A stretch of 60,346 nucleotides of DNA from CAJBLF01 sp964545415 (GCA_964545415.1 CAZJFP010000006.1:1-60346), one strand, 5' to 3'. Positions 32,103-41,512 are shown, counted from the first letter of the stretch. The notes: generated by a model not told the origin, from the letters alone. Numbers and translations are program-made.

Positions 32103-34010
32103 CTACATTCTATCGAGGAATTTCATTCAAATAAGATCCATTCCTTTCTGGATCGTATCACGGACTCTTTCCAACAACATCACTCTCGCTTTCTTCGTCT
32201 GCTCCTCGGATTTCATGATATGCACAGCAGCGTAATAGCTATTCAGGAGCTTCGCCATATCTAACAAATATCTGCAGATAAGGTAAGGAGCTAATTGGTC
32301 TTTGGCTTCGATGACGACGGAACTGAATTCTGCGAGCTTCTTGATCAGCGCGAACTCTTCCGGCTCGTTGAGTAATGAAACTATCATCTTCGTATCCAAA
32401 TATTCGAATATGCCTGCAGCATCGATGATGCTCTGGATCCTAGCTCATGTATACAATATATATGCTCCTGTCTCTCCTTGCATATCCAAGACTTCATCGA
32501 TATCAAAGACCAAATCTTTGTCGATATCAGACCTCATCAGAAAGAATCTTAACGAGCCGATAGCGATCGATTCTGCGACTTCGTCCAATCGGATATCGTC
32601 TTTTTCCGGGTTCCTCTCTTTGGATTCAAAATATGCTTTGTCGTGAAGCATCTTCATCATTTCATCCAAGGTCACGGTCCGTCACTTTCTGCTTGAGAAA
32701 GGAAGACGTTTCTCTGCGCGTTCTTCTGCAGTAAGCGTGTATCATAATTTCGTTAATGTCTCCGGAGTCAGATAGACAACCCCATACCCGAGCGGCATAT
32801 ATATTTTGTGATCTTTGTCCAAACCAAGGAGTTTGAACGCCGATTGGACAATAGCTTGGGCTTGCAGTTGCCTATTGTCAATTACGGTAATAGCGGTATC
32901 GTAATTTCCGAATCCGTGTTTGGTCTGCTTACCCGTAGACTCTGCATTGGTTGTATACATAGTTTCTCCTCTTGGATCCTCTTCGAAAATATCGTAGCCG
33001 AAATCCTTGGAGAGATATCCTAATTTTCGTAAAGCGAAAGCGATATCTTTGGCGATATAGGTAGCTACGCCGTCGGATTTGATAAGTATCTGATATTGTT
33101 TCTCTTCTTTTTGGTAGTCGGGCAACGTCGATAAGTCCAGGATCCAGCAGCCCTTGGCTTCGCCATCATCGGCGAAGGTCATGACTCATTTTTGTCTGAG
33201 CAAGTCCATAGCCTCTGCAAAGAATTTTAGATGGAGAATATCTGTTTCCCAAACAATTCCGTCAAAATAGGCATTCATTCTCCGACACGTTCTGACCTGA
33301 TCAAGCGCACATCTTCTGGTATAATCATAATGAAGCTCCTTGAGATCTTCATCTACACCTTCTTCAATCTTCAATAACGTTTCCGAAAGTAATTGTTTGA
33401 AGTGCGGATCTTCGTCTTTTTTTCTCATCTCCTCATAGATCTTGCCGCAGTAATGATCGAACTTGAGATCCGTCTCCAAAGGATAATCGTAAAAGAGATG
33501 CCCTACTATATTATAGCCGACATTCACTCAGCTATCATCTCCGTAGTTGAACGCATGGATTGTGTATCATAATGATGAATAGATTCTCCTCATGCTATCA
33601 CCGATACAGACATTCCTTGCCTGACCGATATGAAGGGGTTTGTTGGGATTCGCATTCATATACTCGATTAAAATCTTCGTCTTCGACGAATCTTTAATTC
33701 ATAATTTAGAATTCAAAATTCAGAATTGAAAAAAATCAGTAGTAAAAATTATTTTGTTGATATAAGCATTTACGTATCAAGAAAGATTCACGAACGAAGA
33801 AAAATACTCAGAATGAAGATTTCTTTCTAATTCTTCGGCTATCTGCTGCGGAGATTTTTTGAGCAATTTGGAAAGCTTGAAGCAAGGAAACGCAAAATCG
33901 CCAGGAATATTTTCGGGCGGAATCTCTATCATCGCCAAAAGTTCCGATTCCGAAAGGTCGATATGCTTTGATAATTCGTGTGCGAAATGCTGTTTGTATA
34001 TTCAGATCAT
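32103..34010 (-). CDS. argS: Arginyl-tRNA synthetase
   Basis: 635 aa, ATG 34010 to TAG 32103. Class I, with HIGQ at residues 127-130 (NPNKPLHIGQARN), an N-terminal tRNA-binding domain (IPGDFAFPCFKLSKLL), SSRKGRTVTLDEMM in place of KMSKS, and the anticodon-binding helices at the end. About a dozen UGA codons. Residues 95-106 (QFGILNSKLGIK), just before the HIGH strand, are encoded by AATTCTGAATTTTGAATTC, an intergenic repeat found elsewhere in the window, so a repeat has been accepted into the protein. Charges tRNA-Arg. Confidence 0.94.
33693..33728 (-). repeat. GAATTCAGAATT-type repeat translated inside argS
   Basis: AATTCATAATTTAGAATTC followed by AAAATTCAGAATTG, the same words as the modules at 20.75, 42.93, 49.03 and 50.6 kb, in frame with two UGA codons as Gly. 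Confidence 0.7.
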
Positions 34011-34015
34011 ATATT

Positions 34016-34106
34016 CACTAGAGTAGAAGATAGAAAGTATGAGGTAGAAGGCAAGAAATATAAGGCAATTTGGTTTTTTTCTACCTTCTACTTTCTACTT
34101 TCTACA
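34016..34106. repeat. Inverted word-repeat module, GTAGAAAGTAGAAGG type
   Basis: AGTAGAAGATAGAAAGTATG and GGTAGAAGGCAAG face CTACCTTCTACTTTCTAC. It lies between the divergent argS and toxin-like genes, 6 bp from the argS start. Confidence 0.7.
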
Positions 34107-34204
34107 ATGAATTGAATAGTAATTAGTTGTCAAAGTTTATCAAGCTGAGATGCCTTGACTTTTCTTTTTGTATAATTATAGTGTTTTATGTAAATCTTTC
34201 CGTT

Positions 34205-34516
34205 ATGGACATAAAATTTTCCAGTAATTTTCACATCAGTAAACTCTCAAAAATCGAGAAGAAATTGGTGAAAAAACGCATTGCAGAGATCAAAGCCTGC
34301 AAAAATCTGGGAGAAATGATGTATGGTCGCCTTCACCTCTTACGAGCGAGATACGCAGGTGCATATAGCATCCGGATAGGGAAGACCTCACGGCTAATTA
34401 TATTCCCTATAGCCTTTACGGCTAATTATCTCAGCACAGGAACTATCAGAAGGAAAGATTGTATCATCGGAGCGATAATTTGCTATTCTCCCAATCACTA
34501 TCAGTCATTGTATTAA
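34205..34516 (+). CDS. RelE/HigB-family toxin-like protein, no antitoxin seen
   Basis: 103 aa from ATG 34205 (the frame is open further upstream, but MDIKFSSNFHI is the natural start) to TAA 34514. KRIAEIKACKNLGEMMYGRL and YAGAYSIRIGKTSRLIIFPI fit the RelE/ParE fold of small ribonuclease or gyrase toxins. No partner antitoxin frame lies on either side, so it may be an orphan or an unrelated RNase. GTATAATTATAG about 25 bp upstream is a good -10 candidate. No UGA codon. Confidence 0.65.
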   Translation: MDIKFSSNFHISKLSKIEKKLVKKRIAEIKACKNLGEMMYGRLHLLRARYAGAYSIRIGKTSRLIIFPIAFTANYLSTGTIRRKDCIIGAIICYSPNHYQSLY

Positions 34517-34553
34517 AAAGTCCGCATTTTGGTTTTTCCTGCGGACTTTTTTT
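34515..34553. terminator. Bidirectional rho-independent terminator
   Basis: AAAAAGTCCGC and GCGGACTTTTTTT around a 15-base loop, overlapping the toxin stop and facing the convergent arfB gene. Confidence 0.85.
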
Positions 34554-34569
34554 ATGTATGTAACAATAC

Positions 34570-34995
34570 TTATTCTTCGAATTTTCTTTGTTGTCTGTTT
34601 TGTTTTTTTTCGCTCTGATATTTTTTATCTAACAATCTTGCTTCGCGCTCTTTTTTTGGGATATCGGTTGCAATCCTCTCTGTGGGTTCCAATAACGCCT
34701 CGTTCAACAGCTGTCTGAAATGATGGATGACTTTTTCTTTGTTGGCATTTTGGAAACGCTCTTCCTGACACGTCATAATCAAGATACCCTCCTCATGATG
34801 GATCATATTTCCCGCTAACGTAATCAATCTTTTTTTCTGATCAATATCAAGATATTCTGAATCATGGACATTGAAATACAGCTCTGCCTTCGTCATCCTT
34901 TTGTTCACGTTCTGCCCGCCATGGCCGCCGCTCTTGGAAAAATGGAAATGTACCTCTTTTTGTAAAATAGCCTCTATAGTCTGTTGGATATCCAT
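34570..34995 (-). CDS. arfB: Peptidyl-tRNA hydrolase ArfB (ribosome rescue)
   Basis: 141 aa, ATG 34995 to TAA 34570. A single class I release-factor catalytic domain with SGGHGGQNVNKR (GGQ near residues 26-28) and a basic C-terminal tail (KKEREARLLDKKY, then KKQNRQQRKFEE) that fits into the empty mRNA channel of stalled ribosomes. Codon-recognition domains are missing, which separates it from RF1/RF2. In a genome where UGA is sense, RF2-type activity should be absent, so rescue factors like this matter. It has no UGA codon. Confidence 0.88.
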   Translation of the reverse strand: MDIQQTIEAILQKEVHFHFSKSGGHGGQNVNKRMTKAELYFNVHDSEYLDIDQKKRLITLAGNMIHHEEGILIMTCQEERFQNANKEKVIHHFRQLLNEALLEPTERIATDIPKKEREARLLDKKYQSEKKQNRQQRKFEE

Positions 34996-34997
34996 AG

Positions 34998-35128
34998 TCG
35001 TAATTAATGCTAAGTGTTAAATGTTAAGTGCTAAGTGTTGGCATTTGTTTCGTTACAGACTATCATATAATTATGATAGCATATACAAAGACAAGTTTTT
35101 TACTTAAAACTTAACACTTAGAACTTAA
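34998..35128. repeat. Inverted word-repeat module, TAAGTGTTAA/TTAACACTTAG type
   Basis: Arms of TAAGTG/CACTTA words around CTATCATATAATTATGATAG. It starts 3 bp upstream of arfB. CAAATGCCAACA inside, read toward the gene, recalls CAAATTCCAACA in the nrdD leader. Confidence 0.8.
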
Positions 35129-35137
35129 AACTCTTTT

Positions 35138-35356
35138 TTATTTATTCTTATGCTTCTCTATCCTACTTGTCTCGTACTTATCAAGCTCGGGAGAGATCTG
35201 GTTTTTTGCTATTGTTTTGGAAGCTGGCTTCGTAGATCCGCTCACTGCACGTCATAGCTCTTCCATACCGAGCTGTCGTAATCCACGACCCGTTTCCATG
35301 GTATTTGCTATGTTTATTTTGCGCGCCTGCTCGAATTTTTTGAGATCGGTAGTCAT
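35138..35356 (-). CDS. Small basic protein, unknown
   Basis: 72 aa, ATG 35356 to TAA 35138. Charged, with one UGA-coded Gly (MEELGRAVSG). KFEQARKINIANTMETGRG could be a helix. No family recognised and no export signal. It lies behind the arfB leader on the same strand. The frame is short, so it could be chance, although its codons look normal. Confidence 0.45.
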
Positions 35357-35582
35357 ACAAAATGATAAATGATAAATATAGCTGTACAATATCGTTTTGA
35401 AGCGGAAAAGCAACTATATCTTCATGGATATCTATTCTATGATTCATGGTACAAGGACTCTAGAATCTCATAGCAAAATCATTCTTGCATCTTGCATCCT
35501 GCATCTTGTTTCTGATAGTATTTTTAGTTGATATTTCCGGTTCCATTTGTATAACTAAACAAGTATTTTATTCCATTAGCAT
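35357..35582. other. Divergent intergenic region with CATCTTGCAT words
   Basis: ATGATAAATGATAAATATAG abuts the upstream small gene. GCATCTTGCATCCTGCATC lies at 35481-35506 and a palindromic ATATCTTCATGGATAT near 35420. No gene. It should hold promoters for both flanking genes. Confidence 0.45.
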
Positions 35583-36785
35583 ATGCTGATGACAAAAACA
35601 AAAAAACTATTCGGTCGAGCATCGCTCGGAACGATGATTTTGCTATGATGCGTCCGATGAGCGAAAGTCACGCTACAGCCGCTCTATTCTGACGTAAGAT
35701 TTCAACCAGCGGACCAGCTCCATGCGGGATGTTCCAATTCTGCTGACATCCTTTTTTCTCCGCAAGGACAGAAGATAAAGAAATTTAGGCTTGTCCTGTA
35801 TTATAACCCTGAATCTTTGGAGATTCTTCGTATCTTGCCGACTGTAAACAACGGCACAGCAAGCTCAAAAATAGAGTATGATAAGATCATCCTGGAAGTG
35901 ACTAATCCGACCTTCGAATCATCGACAGCGACAAAACCTTTCTTTCAGATCTATTTCAAGAGCGATACCGTAGGCAAGGAAACTATCAGACTATGAACAG
36001 GATCACGATCTGAAACCGCTACCAAAACCTATAATCTTGCAGACACGTTCACACTAAGCTTTGCAGAAGTGCCTGAATGCGAGCCGGATATCATTCCTCC
36101 AAGCATCAATCTTATCTATCCAAAAAAAACAGAAGATAGAATCAGTCTCGATCAGTATTTTATCTTCGATATCAAAGACATCGGCAAAGGCGTAGACAAA
36201 AATAGCATCATGATCAACTTTGATGGACAGGAATATTTCTATGGAGCGGACAACTTGAAACGAAATGGAAATTATCTGACCTTCTACCCCGGCACCTGGA
36301 TCCCTATCGACGCGGCGATCGATCTCAAGATCATGATCACCGACAAACAATCCTATGGATGAGCCAACAAGACAGAAAGCATATACAGCTTCCAAAGTGC
36401 AACGGGCATGCTGCTTACCAAAGGTATTAGTCCTATGATATTCAGGAAAATAGCTCAAGAAGCTGAAAAGATCTCTGCTTCTGTCGATGAATGCGAGTTG
36501 CTTGCTGATTTTTATACAAAAGCTGACCTCGGTTATCAGAGAGAATTGAAATCCATCATCCAAAAACTCGGATGCAATCTTGCTTCCCTAGATACTTCGC
36601 TTCTGGAACCAGATGAAAATAAACAATCCATGACTACAGCACAAGAACAATATAGAAACATCTCCGTTTTCGCAACATTGTGACGGATACTGTTCTTCAT
36701 CGCATTCACACTGAAACTCCACTATCTCGCTTCGTACAAGAAGCATAAGAGGTTGAATAGCGAACAACGAACACCACAAAAATAA
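35583..36785 (+). CDS. Exported cohesin-like protein with C-terminal anchor
   Basis: 400 aa, ATG 35583 (another ATG two codons later) to TAA 36783. A hydrophobic N-terminus (ASLGTMILLGCVRGA, with a cysteine after two UGA glycines) may be a signal. Residues 35-155 (FRLVLYYNPESLEILRI, STATKPFFQIYFKSDTVG) resemble cohesin/dockerin-type beta-sandwich domains. A second beta domain follows, then a helical region and a C-terminal membrane helix (GRILFFIAFTLKLHYLASY) with a basic tail. This looks like a surface protein held by its C-terminus. The family link is tentative. Confidence 0.6.
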
Positions 36786-37098
36786 TGAACAATTAATAAT
36801 GAATAATGTATGAATTGTGTTCTTATGAGCTATTGTAATGCATGATAGTCCATAAAGAAGAAAAACAAAAATAATGAACAATTAATAATGAATAATGTAT
36901 GAATTGTGTTCTTATGAGCNNNNNNNNNNNNNNNNNNNNNNNNNNNNNNNNNNNNNNNNNNNNNNNNNNNNNNNNNNNNNNNNNNNNNNNNNNNNNNNNN
37001 NNNNNNNNNNNNNNNNNNNTATTGTAATGCATGATAGTCCATAAAGAAGAAAAACAAAAATCATTCATCATTAATCATTCATCTTTAATCATTTAATT
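36786..37098. repeat. Tandem inverted word-repeat modules interrupted by an assembly gap
   Basis: Two near-identical copies of AATTAATAATGAATAATG...CTATTGTAATGCATGATAG...AAAGAAGAAAAACAAAAA. The second is broken by 100 Ns (36920-37019), which resume exactly at the centre of the palindrome. The true copy number and length are unknown. The last arm ends 8 bp before the CYTH gene. Confidence 0.8.
36920..37019. other. Assembly gap, 100 N
   Basis: A fixed run of 100 unknown bases, the usual placeholder for a scaffold join of unknown size. It lies inside the repeat module, so the join was made over repeated sequence and may be wrong. Confidence 0.98.
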
Positions 37099-37105
37099 AA
37101 AAAGT

Positions 37106-37591
37106 ATGGCATTAGAAATTGAAAAAAAATTTTTGGTAAAACATCCGCCAGCAGGATACGAACAATTTCCCCATAAGGAAATTATCCAAGGATATTTCAA
37201 TGATCCAAGCACCGGCAAGAGCATCAGAGTGAGGAAAATCTGAGAGGAATATAAAGTGACGAGAAAAAAAGGGCATGGATTGATCAGAGATGAAATAGAA
37301 GTGACTATCCTCAAAGAAGAGTTCGATCAGCATCGATTTCAGGTGGAGAATCATTTTTTGGAGAAAACACGCTACTATATACCGTATGAATGATTGACTA
37401 TCGAACTTGATGTATACAAAAATCTCCAATGACTCATGACTGCGGAAGTCGAATTCAAGACCAAGAGAGACGCGAAAAAATTCGTCAAACCTGATCGGTT
37501 CGGCGAAGAATTGACTATGGTCAGAGAGGCTACTAATGCCTATATCGCCAATCATGGACTATCTGAAGAACTCATAAGCATGCTCGCATAA
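37106..37591 (+). CDS. CYTH-domain phosphohydrolase
   Basis: 161 aa, ATG 37106 to TAA 37589. The ExExK signature is at the N-terminus (LEIEKKFLV). SIRVRKIGEEYKVTRKKG, ELDVYKNLQ and AEVEFKTKRDA give the basic and acidic residues of the tunnel fold. Small bacterial members hydrolyse inorganic triphosphate or thiamine triphosphate. UGA-coded Gly occurs in KIGEEY, YEGLTI and LQGLM. Probably co-transcribed with corA, which starts 24 bp later. Confidence 0.85.
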
Positions 37592-37615
37592 TCTTATCTC
37601 ATTACCCAATAAGGG

Positions 37616-38539
37616 ATGAAAACCACCTTGCATTTCGGCAATATCGATCGGATACATCTTTTTGAGCCACAGAAAGAGGAGATCAACGATCTGGTAAAAA
37701 CCTATGACTTCCATGAATTGATCGAGGAAGATCTTTTTGAATTGACCAACCAGGAGAAGATAGATGTGTACGAAGAATATATGTTCATCGTCCTCAACTT
37801 CCCGAAATATAGCGCCGACACCAAAAAATATTTTCTGAACGAATTCAGCATCATCCTCGGCAAAAACATCATCGTCACCATGACGAAATTCGATACCAAT
37901 CACATCACATCCATCATAGAGGAATATTCCGAAGAATTGAAGACCAGGGAATCCGATGAGGATTTCAAAATCTCCCCCTACTATATCCTCTATAAGGTGA
38001 TAGATACGATGTATGACAAAAGCATCAAAATGCTGACAAAATCATCCAAGGATGTGATTACCCTCGAAGAGCAGCTTTTCATCTCGAACAAATTGGAGAA
38101 AAAATTGCTTGAGAATCTCACGATCAAGAAAAGGAACATCGTATCGCTCAAACATATGTTTATCCCGCACAAGGAAATCTTGGACGAACTGCAGAGTGCG
38201 TTGCCTAAATTTTACAAGGAAGATCTGGAAGTCTATTTTGAAGACTTGGAATACAAGCTCGAAAAGATCATGAACACCATCGCCGTAAGTTTTGAAAATA
38301 TAGAATCATTGGCTGATACCTACAATTCTTTGATGACTATCAAGACCAATTCGATGATCAGCGTATTGACGATATTCGCAGCGATCACCTGAGTATTGAC
38401 CTTGATCAGCGGAATCTATGGAATGAATATAACGCTTCCCGGGCAGGAAAACACATATTTCTTTTTCATCCTGATGGGAATCATGTTCGCCGTATGTCTA
38501 ACGCTTCTCCGGATATTCAAAAAGAAAAAACGACTCTAA
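37616..38539 (+). CDS. corA: CorA-family magnesium transporter
   Basis: 307 aa, ATG 37616 to TAA 38537. A large cytoplasmic domain with long helices is followed by two transmembrane helices. The GMN signature (YGMN, residues 269-271) ends TM1, and a UGA-coded glycine at residue 259 lies inside TM1. The basic tail KKKKRL fits the family. It forms a pentameric Mg2+ (or Co2+/Ni2+) channel. Confidence 0.92.
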
Positions 38540-38672
38540 AATTAATGAAAAATTAATAATTAAGAATGAATGATGTATGACTCGCATCATTATTAACTAT
38601 TGTAAAATAATGATAGTCTATAAAAATGGACAATTCCGACATTGTTCATTTTTCATTATTCATCATTAATTA
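38540..38672. repeat. Inverted word-repeat module between convergent genes
   Basis: AATTAATAATTAAGAATGAATG and TTCATTTTTCATTATTCATC arms around CTATTGTAAAATAATGATAG. It lies between two 3' ends, the one clear copy not next to a start codon. Confidence 0.8.
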
Positions 38673-38681
38673 TATTTGAGT

Positions 38682-39572
38682 TTAGAAATTCCTGAAGATA
38701 TCCTGCAATTTTCTTCTTTCTTGTTCGGCCTCTTCTTTTGCTTTGATTTCTTTCTCTAGTTTTTTTGATTCTTCTGAGGCGAGGAAAATAAATTTATTTA
38801 GTTTCTCTGATACTTGCATCTTCTTCTTAGGATCTTCCGTCAGATCCTTGATCTCATCAAAAATCAATGTTTCGTTCACCATGACTTCAATTGACGATGT
38901 CTCTTCGTTGAATATAAATCTCAATTCATTGACCGTCTCTTCCTCTGTCTCTTTTTCCTGTTCTATCTTGGTGATAAAAAGCATCGGCTCGTTCGTCTCG
39001 TCCAACAGAAACCTATAGGAAATGAATATTTTATCGTTGTCTGCTCAGAGAATATCAAATGTTTCTTCATCACTAAATCACAACTTCTCTTTCAATTCAT
39101 AAATCTTTTTGACGGTAAAAAAGAGCTCGCCAAATTTTTTCTGAACATCAGTCTGCAATTTGGTATCCAAAAGACCTTCCACTTTTGTCTGTTCAATTCA
39201 CGCTTCGTGTTCTATGTTTTTCACCTCTTCCTCAGCGATTGGCTCAGGGACATTCACCGGTTGTGCTACTGCCGGTTGTATGATAGGAGCTGCCGCCGGC
39301 TGTACAGCAGGAGCAGCTACTGGCTCTGTAATAGGAGCAGTTGCTGGCTGAACGACAGGCTGTGGAGGAACAGAGAGATCTGATTCCACTTCTGGTATTG
39401 GTTCAAACTGATATTTTTTTTCAAGAACATCACCATAAGGAAGATCGTCGTCTTCGGCTTCCGGAATGGTTGCGAAAATATCCTCTCCTCCGAGAATATC
39501 GTCATGAAACTGTCCTTGCTGGCCTGCCTGGCCTTGCTGTTGCGGATTGGTCTGTTGGATTGGATCGGTCAT
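38682..39572 (-). CDS. Proline/alanine-linker protein with acidic coiled-coil end
   Basis: 296 aa, ATG 39572 to TAA 38682. Residues 1-20 are Gln-rich, then an acidic stretch. Residues 65-110 are a Pro-Ala-Val linker (VVQPATAPITEPVAAPAVQP), and the C-terminal 170 residues are charged and end in a coiled coil (KKLEKEIKAKEEAEQERRK). One UGA joins the halves. Possibly a cytoplasmic scaffold. No known family. Confidence 0.6.
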
Positions 39573-39707
39573 ATATGTAGCGTAAAGATTAAAGGTTTAA
39601 GCTTTTGGCTTTCGGCTTATATCAATTATATTCAGATTTTATATTTTTGCAAATTTTTTACTATAAAAACTACAAGACGGAATAGATAGATTGGGTAGAA
39701 TAGGACC

Positions 39708-39866
39708 TATCCCATCTATTCCATCTATCCCATCTATCCCGTCTATTCCATCTATCCCGTCTATTCCATCTATCCCATCTATCCCATCTATCCCGTCTAT
39801 TCCATCTATCCCATCTATCCCGTCTATCCCGTCTATTCCATCTATCCCATCTATCCCATCTAATCT
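39708..39866. repeat. 9-bp tandem array (minisatellite)
   Basis: About 17 copies of CCATCTATC / CCGTCTATT variants without spacers. Read as protein it gives repeated Ile-Asp-Gly on one strand, which is not a real gene. The same words occur in the inverted repeat at 28.6 kb. Confidence 0.9.
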
Positions 39867-39978
39867 GTCCAATATCTCTTAGTCTAGTCCATTCGTGAAA
39901 TATAATCCGCTTGTAATAATGGAGATTTTCCGTAATCATGAGTCTGTCAGTTTTTTATTTTTTGTTTTTTTTGGGTAC

Positions 39979-40320
39979 ATGTCAGAAGAAAACACTATTA
40001 TCAGCAAGACAAAGCTTTTTGTCGGCGGGTTAAATCGGAAATTGAGATGAAAGGATCTCAGAGAAGAGTTCTCAAGATTTGGAGAAGTCGCTTTCGCTAG
40101 AGTAAAACTCGATCTTGAAACCAACAAGAGTAAAGGTTTCGGTTTCGTAGAATTCGTCAATCCTGAAGATGCAGAGAGAGCACAAAAAGAAATGGATGGA
40201 CAAGAAATCATGGGAAGAGCAGTAAAGGTCGATTTTGCAAAAGAGAGTCCTGAGAGACTTGCAGCTAGAGAAGCCGCAAAAGCAGCCGCCGCAGCAGAAG
40301 AAGAGATTCCAGAATTCTAA
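39979..40320 (+). CDS. RRM RNA-binding protein
   Basis: 113 aa, ATG 39979 to TAA 40318. RNP2 is LFVGGL (residues 13-18) and RNP1 is KGFGFVEF (about residues 53-60), the two RNA-contacting strands. A short Ala/Glu tail follows. This is the small single-RRM type found in cyanobacteria and several candidate phyla, where such proteins bind mRNA, some in the cold. One UGA in NRKLRGKDL. It has its own terminator. Confidence 0.9.
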
Positions 40321-40350
40321 TAGACTTAGTTAGCACCCGAATGTCAAAGA

Positions 40351-40384
40351 AACACGCGACAACCTTTGGTGAGCGTGTTTTTTT
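40351..40384 (+). terminator. Rho-independent terminator
   Basis: AACACGC and GCGTGTT, 15-base loop, then a T-run; 30 bp after the RRM gene stop. Confidence 0.8.
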
Positions 40385-40392
40385 AATTTCCG

Positions 40393-40572
40393 CTTGAAAA
40401 TATAGCGCATACCTATACGCTCAGGATGACTGCACGGCCCGTACGCGGGAGAAGGAATATTACTTCCTATCTATCTTCTGGGAGCCACAAAGTCAGACCT
40501 CGTGTCTGATGGAGCTACCCACTCTTAAGTCTTTAGGAGAACTACTTGTCCTCTACGGCCGCGCGGTCAAAA
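40393..40572 (+). ncRNA. Candidate structured small RNA (6S-like shape, unproven)
   Basis: About 180 bp without a frame and richer in GC than its flanks. GACTGCACGGCC (40428-40439) pairs with GGCCGCGCGGTC (40557-40568) to close a long stem, and GTCAGAC CTCGT GTCTGAT forms an inner hairpin near 40492-40510. A long rod closed by its ends with an inner open region recalls 6S RNA, and CTACCCACTC suits it weakly. No U-run follows on this strand, so the 3' end would need processing. Strand is uncertain. It does not match SRP RNA, tmRNA or RNase P signatures. Confidence 0.4.
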
Positions 40573-40584
40573 AAATAATTAATA

Positions 40585-41112
40585 ATGAATCAAAAAAATG
40601 TTCCCTCTTTACGTTCTCCCTTTTCTTTAAAGGGAGGTGGCGAAGCCGGAGGGATTTTAGAGGGGGACTCCCACAGCTTTGTGCGGGAGACAGGCTCCAC
40701 GGTGGGAGATTTACCTTGTATTACTTACATGCACCTACCTTACAAACGTCATTTAAAGGGATATTCCCAAATAAATAGGAAAATACCTACAAAATCTGAA
40801 GGATTGGTTCGGAATATGCTTTTGAAATGAGACAGAACAGGATATAGATTTCTCAGACAGAAACCCATTGAATGATACATTCTTGATTTCTATTGTCCTA
40901 AGTTAAAATTAGCAATAGAAATAGATGGCGAAAGTCACGAAAATAAGTGAGATTACGATCAACAAAGAGATAGAAAATTACGTTCTTTGGGAATCAAAAC
41001 CCTGAGATATCGTGACCAAGATGTAGATAAAAAACTCGAAGCAGTAAGTGAACATATGTATACAGAAATAGAACAAAGGATGAAAGAGTTACAAAATCCC
41101 CCATCCGCTTAA
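40585..41112 (+). CDS. DUF559 endonuclease-like protein with a repeat-derived N-terminus
   Basis: 175 aa in frame from ATG 40585 to TAA 41110. Residues about 70-165 form a DUF559 domain: GYRFLRQKPIEGYILDFYCP, LKLAIEIDGESHE and RKLRSLGIKTLRYRDQDV, a Vsr/PD-(D/E)XK-like nuclease fold with D..E residues. Residues 1-60 translate a CTCCCTTTA/AAAGGGAGG intergenic repeat (RSPFSLKGGGEAGGILEG), and another copy follows the stop at 41113-41147, so the gene is bracketed by the same repeat. The true start may be nearer SQINRKIPTKSEG. Two to four UGA codons. Confidence 0.75.
40603..40690. repeat. CTCCCTTTA-family repeat, 5' of and inside the DUF559 frame
   Basis: CTCCCTTTTCTTTAAAGGGA followed by GGTGGCGAAGCCGGAGGG. 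The matching repeat downstream is CCTCCCCCTTCCCGTAAAGG at about 41130-41148. Confidence 0.6.
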
Positions 41113-41191
41113 TGCGGATACCTCCCCCTTCCCGTAAAGGGGGCATATCATTTAGTCTTCGTTTCAACGTTTAATCGTTTAATCGAATTTT

Positions 41192-41503
41192 ATGAAAAAA
41201 ATAAACGAATCATTTATCTGTGTCAATTGCGGGAAAACTATTCCTCAAGCTGCCAAAACCTGCAGGAACCATTGTCCGTACTGTTTCGTATCGCTGCATG
41301 TAGACGGAGATATTCCCTGAGATAGAGCAACGACATGCTGAGGAAAGATGTATCCTACGACATACGAAATCAAGAATGGTCAGATGAAAATATTGTTTCA
41401 ATGCAAGCAATGCGGAAAACTCCATCGAAACAAAAGAGCCGATGACGACAACGTAATCGAATTAGACAACTATATCAAGCAATATAAGGAAGTCCTGTAT
41501 TAA
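41192..41503 (+). CDS. RNHCP-domain zinc protein
   Basis: 103 aa, ATG 41192 to TAA 41501. The eponymous RNHCP motif is present (CRNHCPYCFVSLHVD), with CVNC before it and CKQCGKLHRNKRADDDN after it, giving at least two zinc-binding CxxC pairs. UGA codes for glycine in DIPGDRATTCGG. This short family is common in bacteria, with no firm function; RNA binding has been suggested from the zinc knuckles. Confidence 0.9.
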
Positions 41504-41512
41504 TGTACAAAA

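Noticed and set aside
36823..37071. Frames spanning the run of N
   Set aside because: They cross unknown bases and consist of repeat sequence.
39708..39866. Possible CRISPR array
   Set aside because: Units are 9 bp in direct tandem without spacers, and no cas genes are nearby.
39639..39939. Open frames of repeated Ile-Asp-Gly or Trp-Asp-Arg units
   Set aside because: They are translations of the 9-bp tandem array in several frames and have no start signals or homology.
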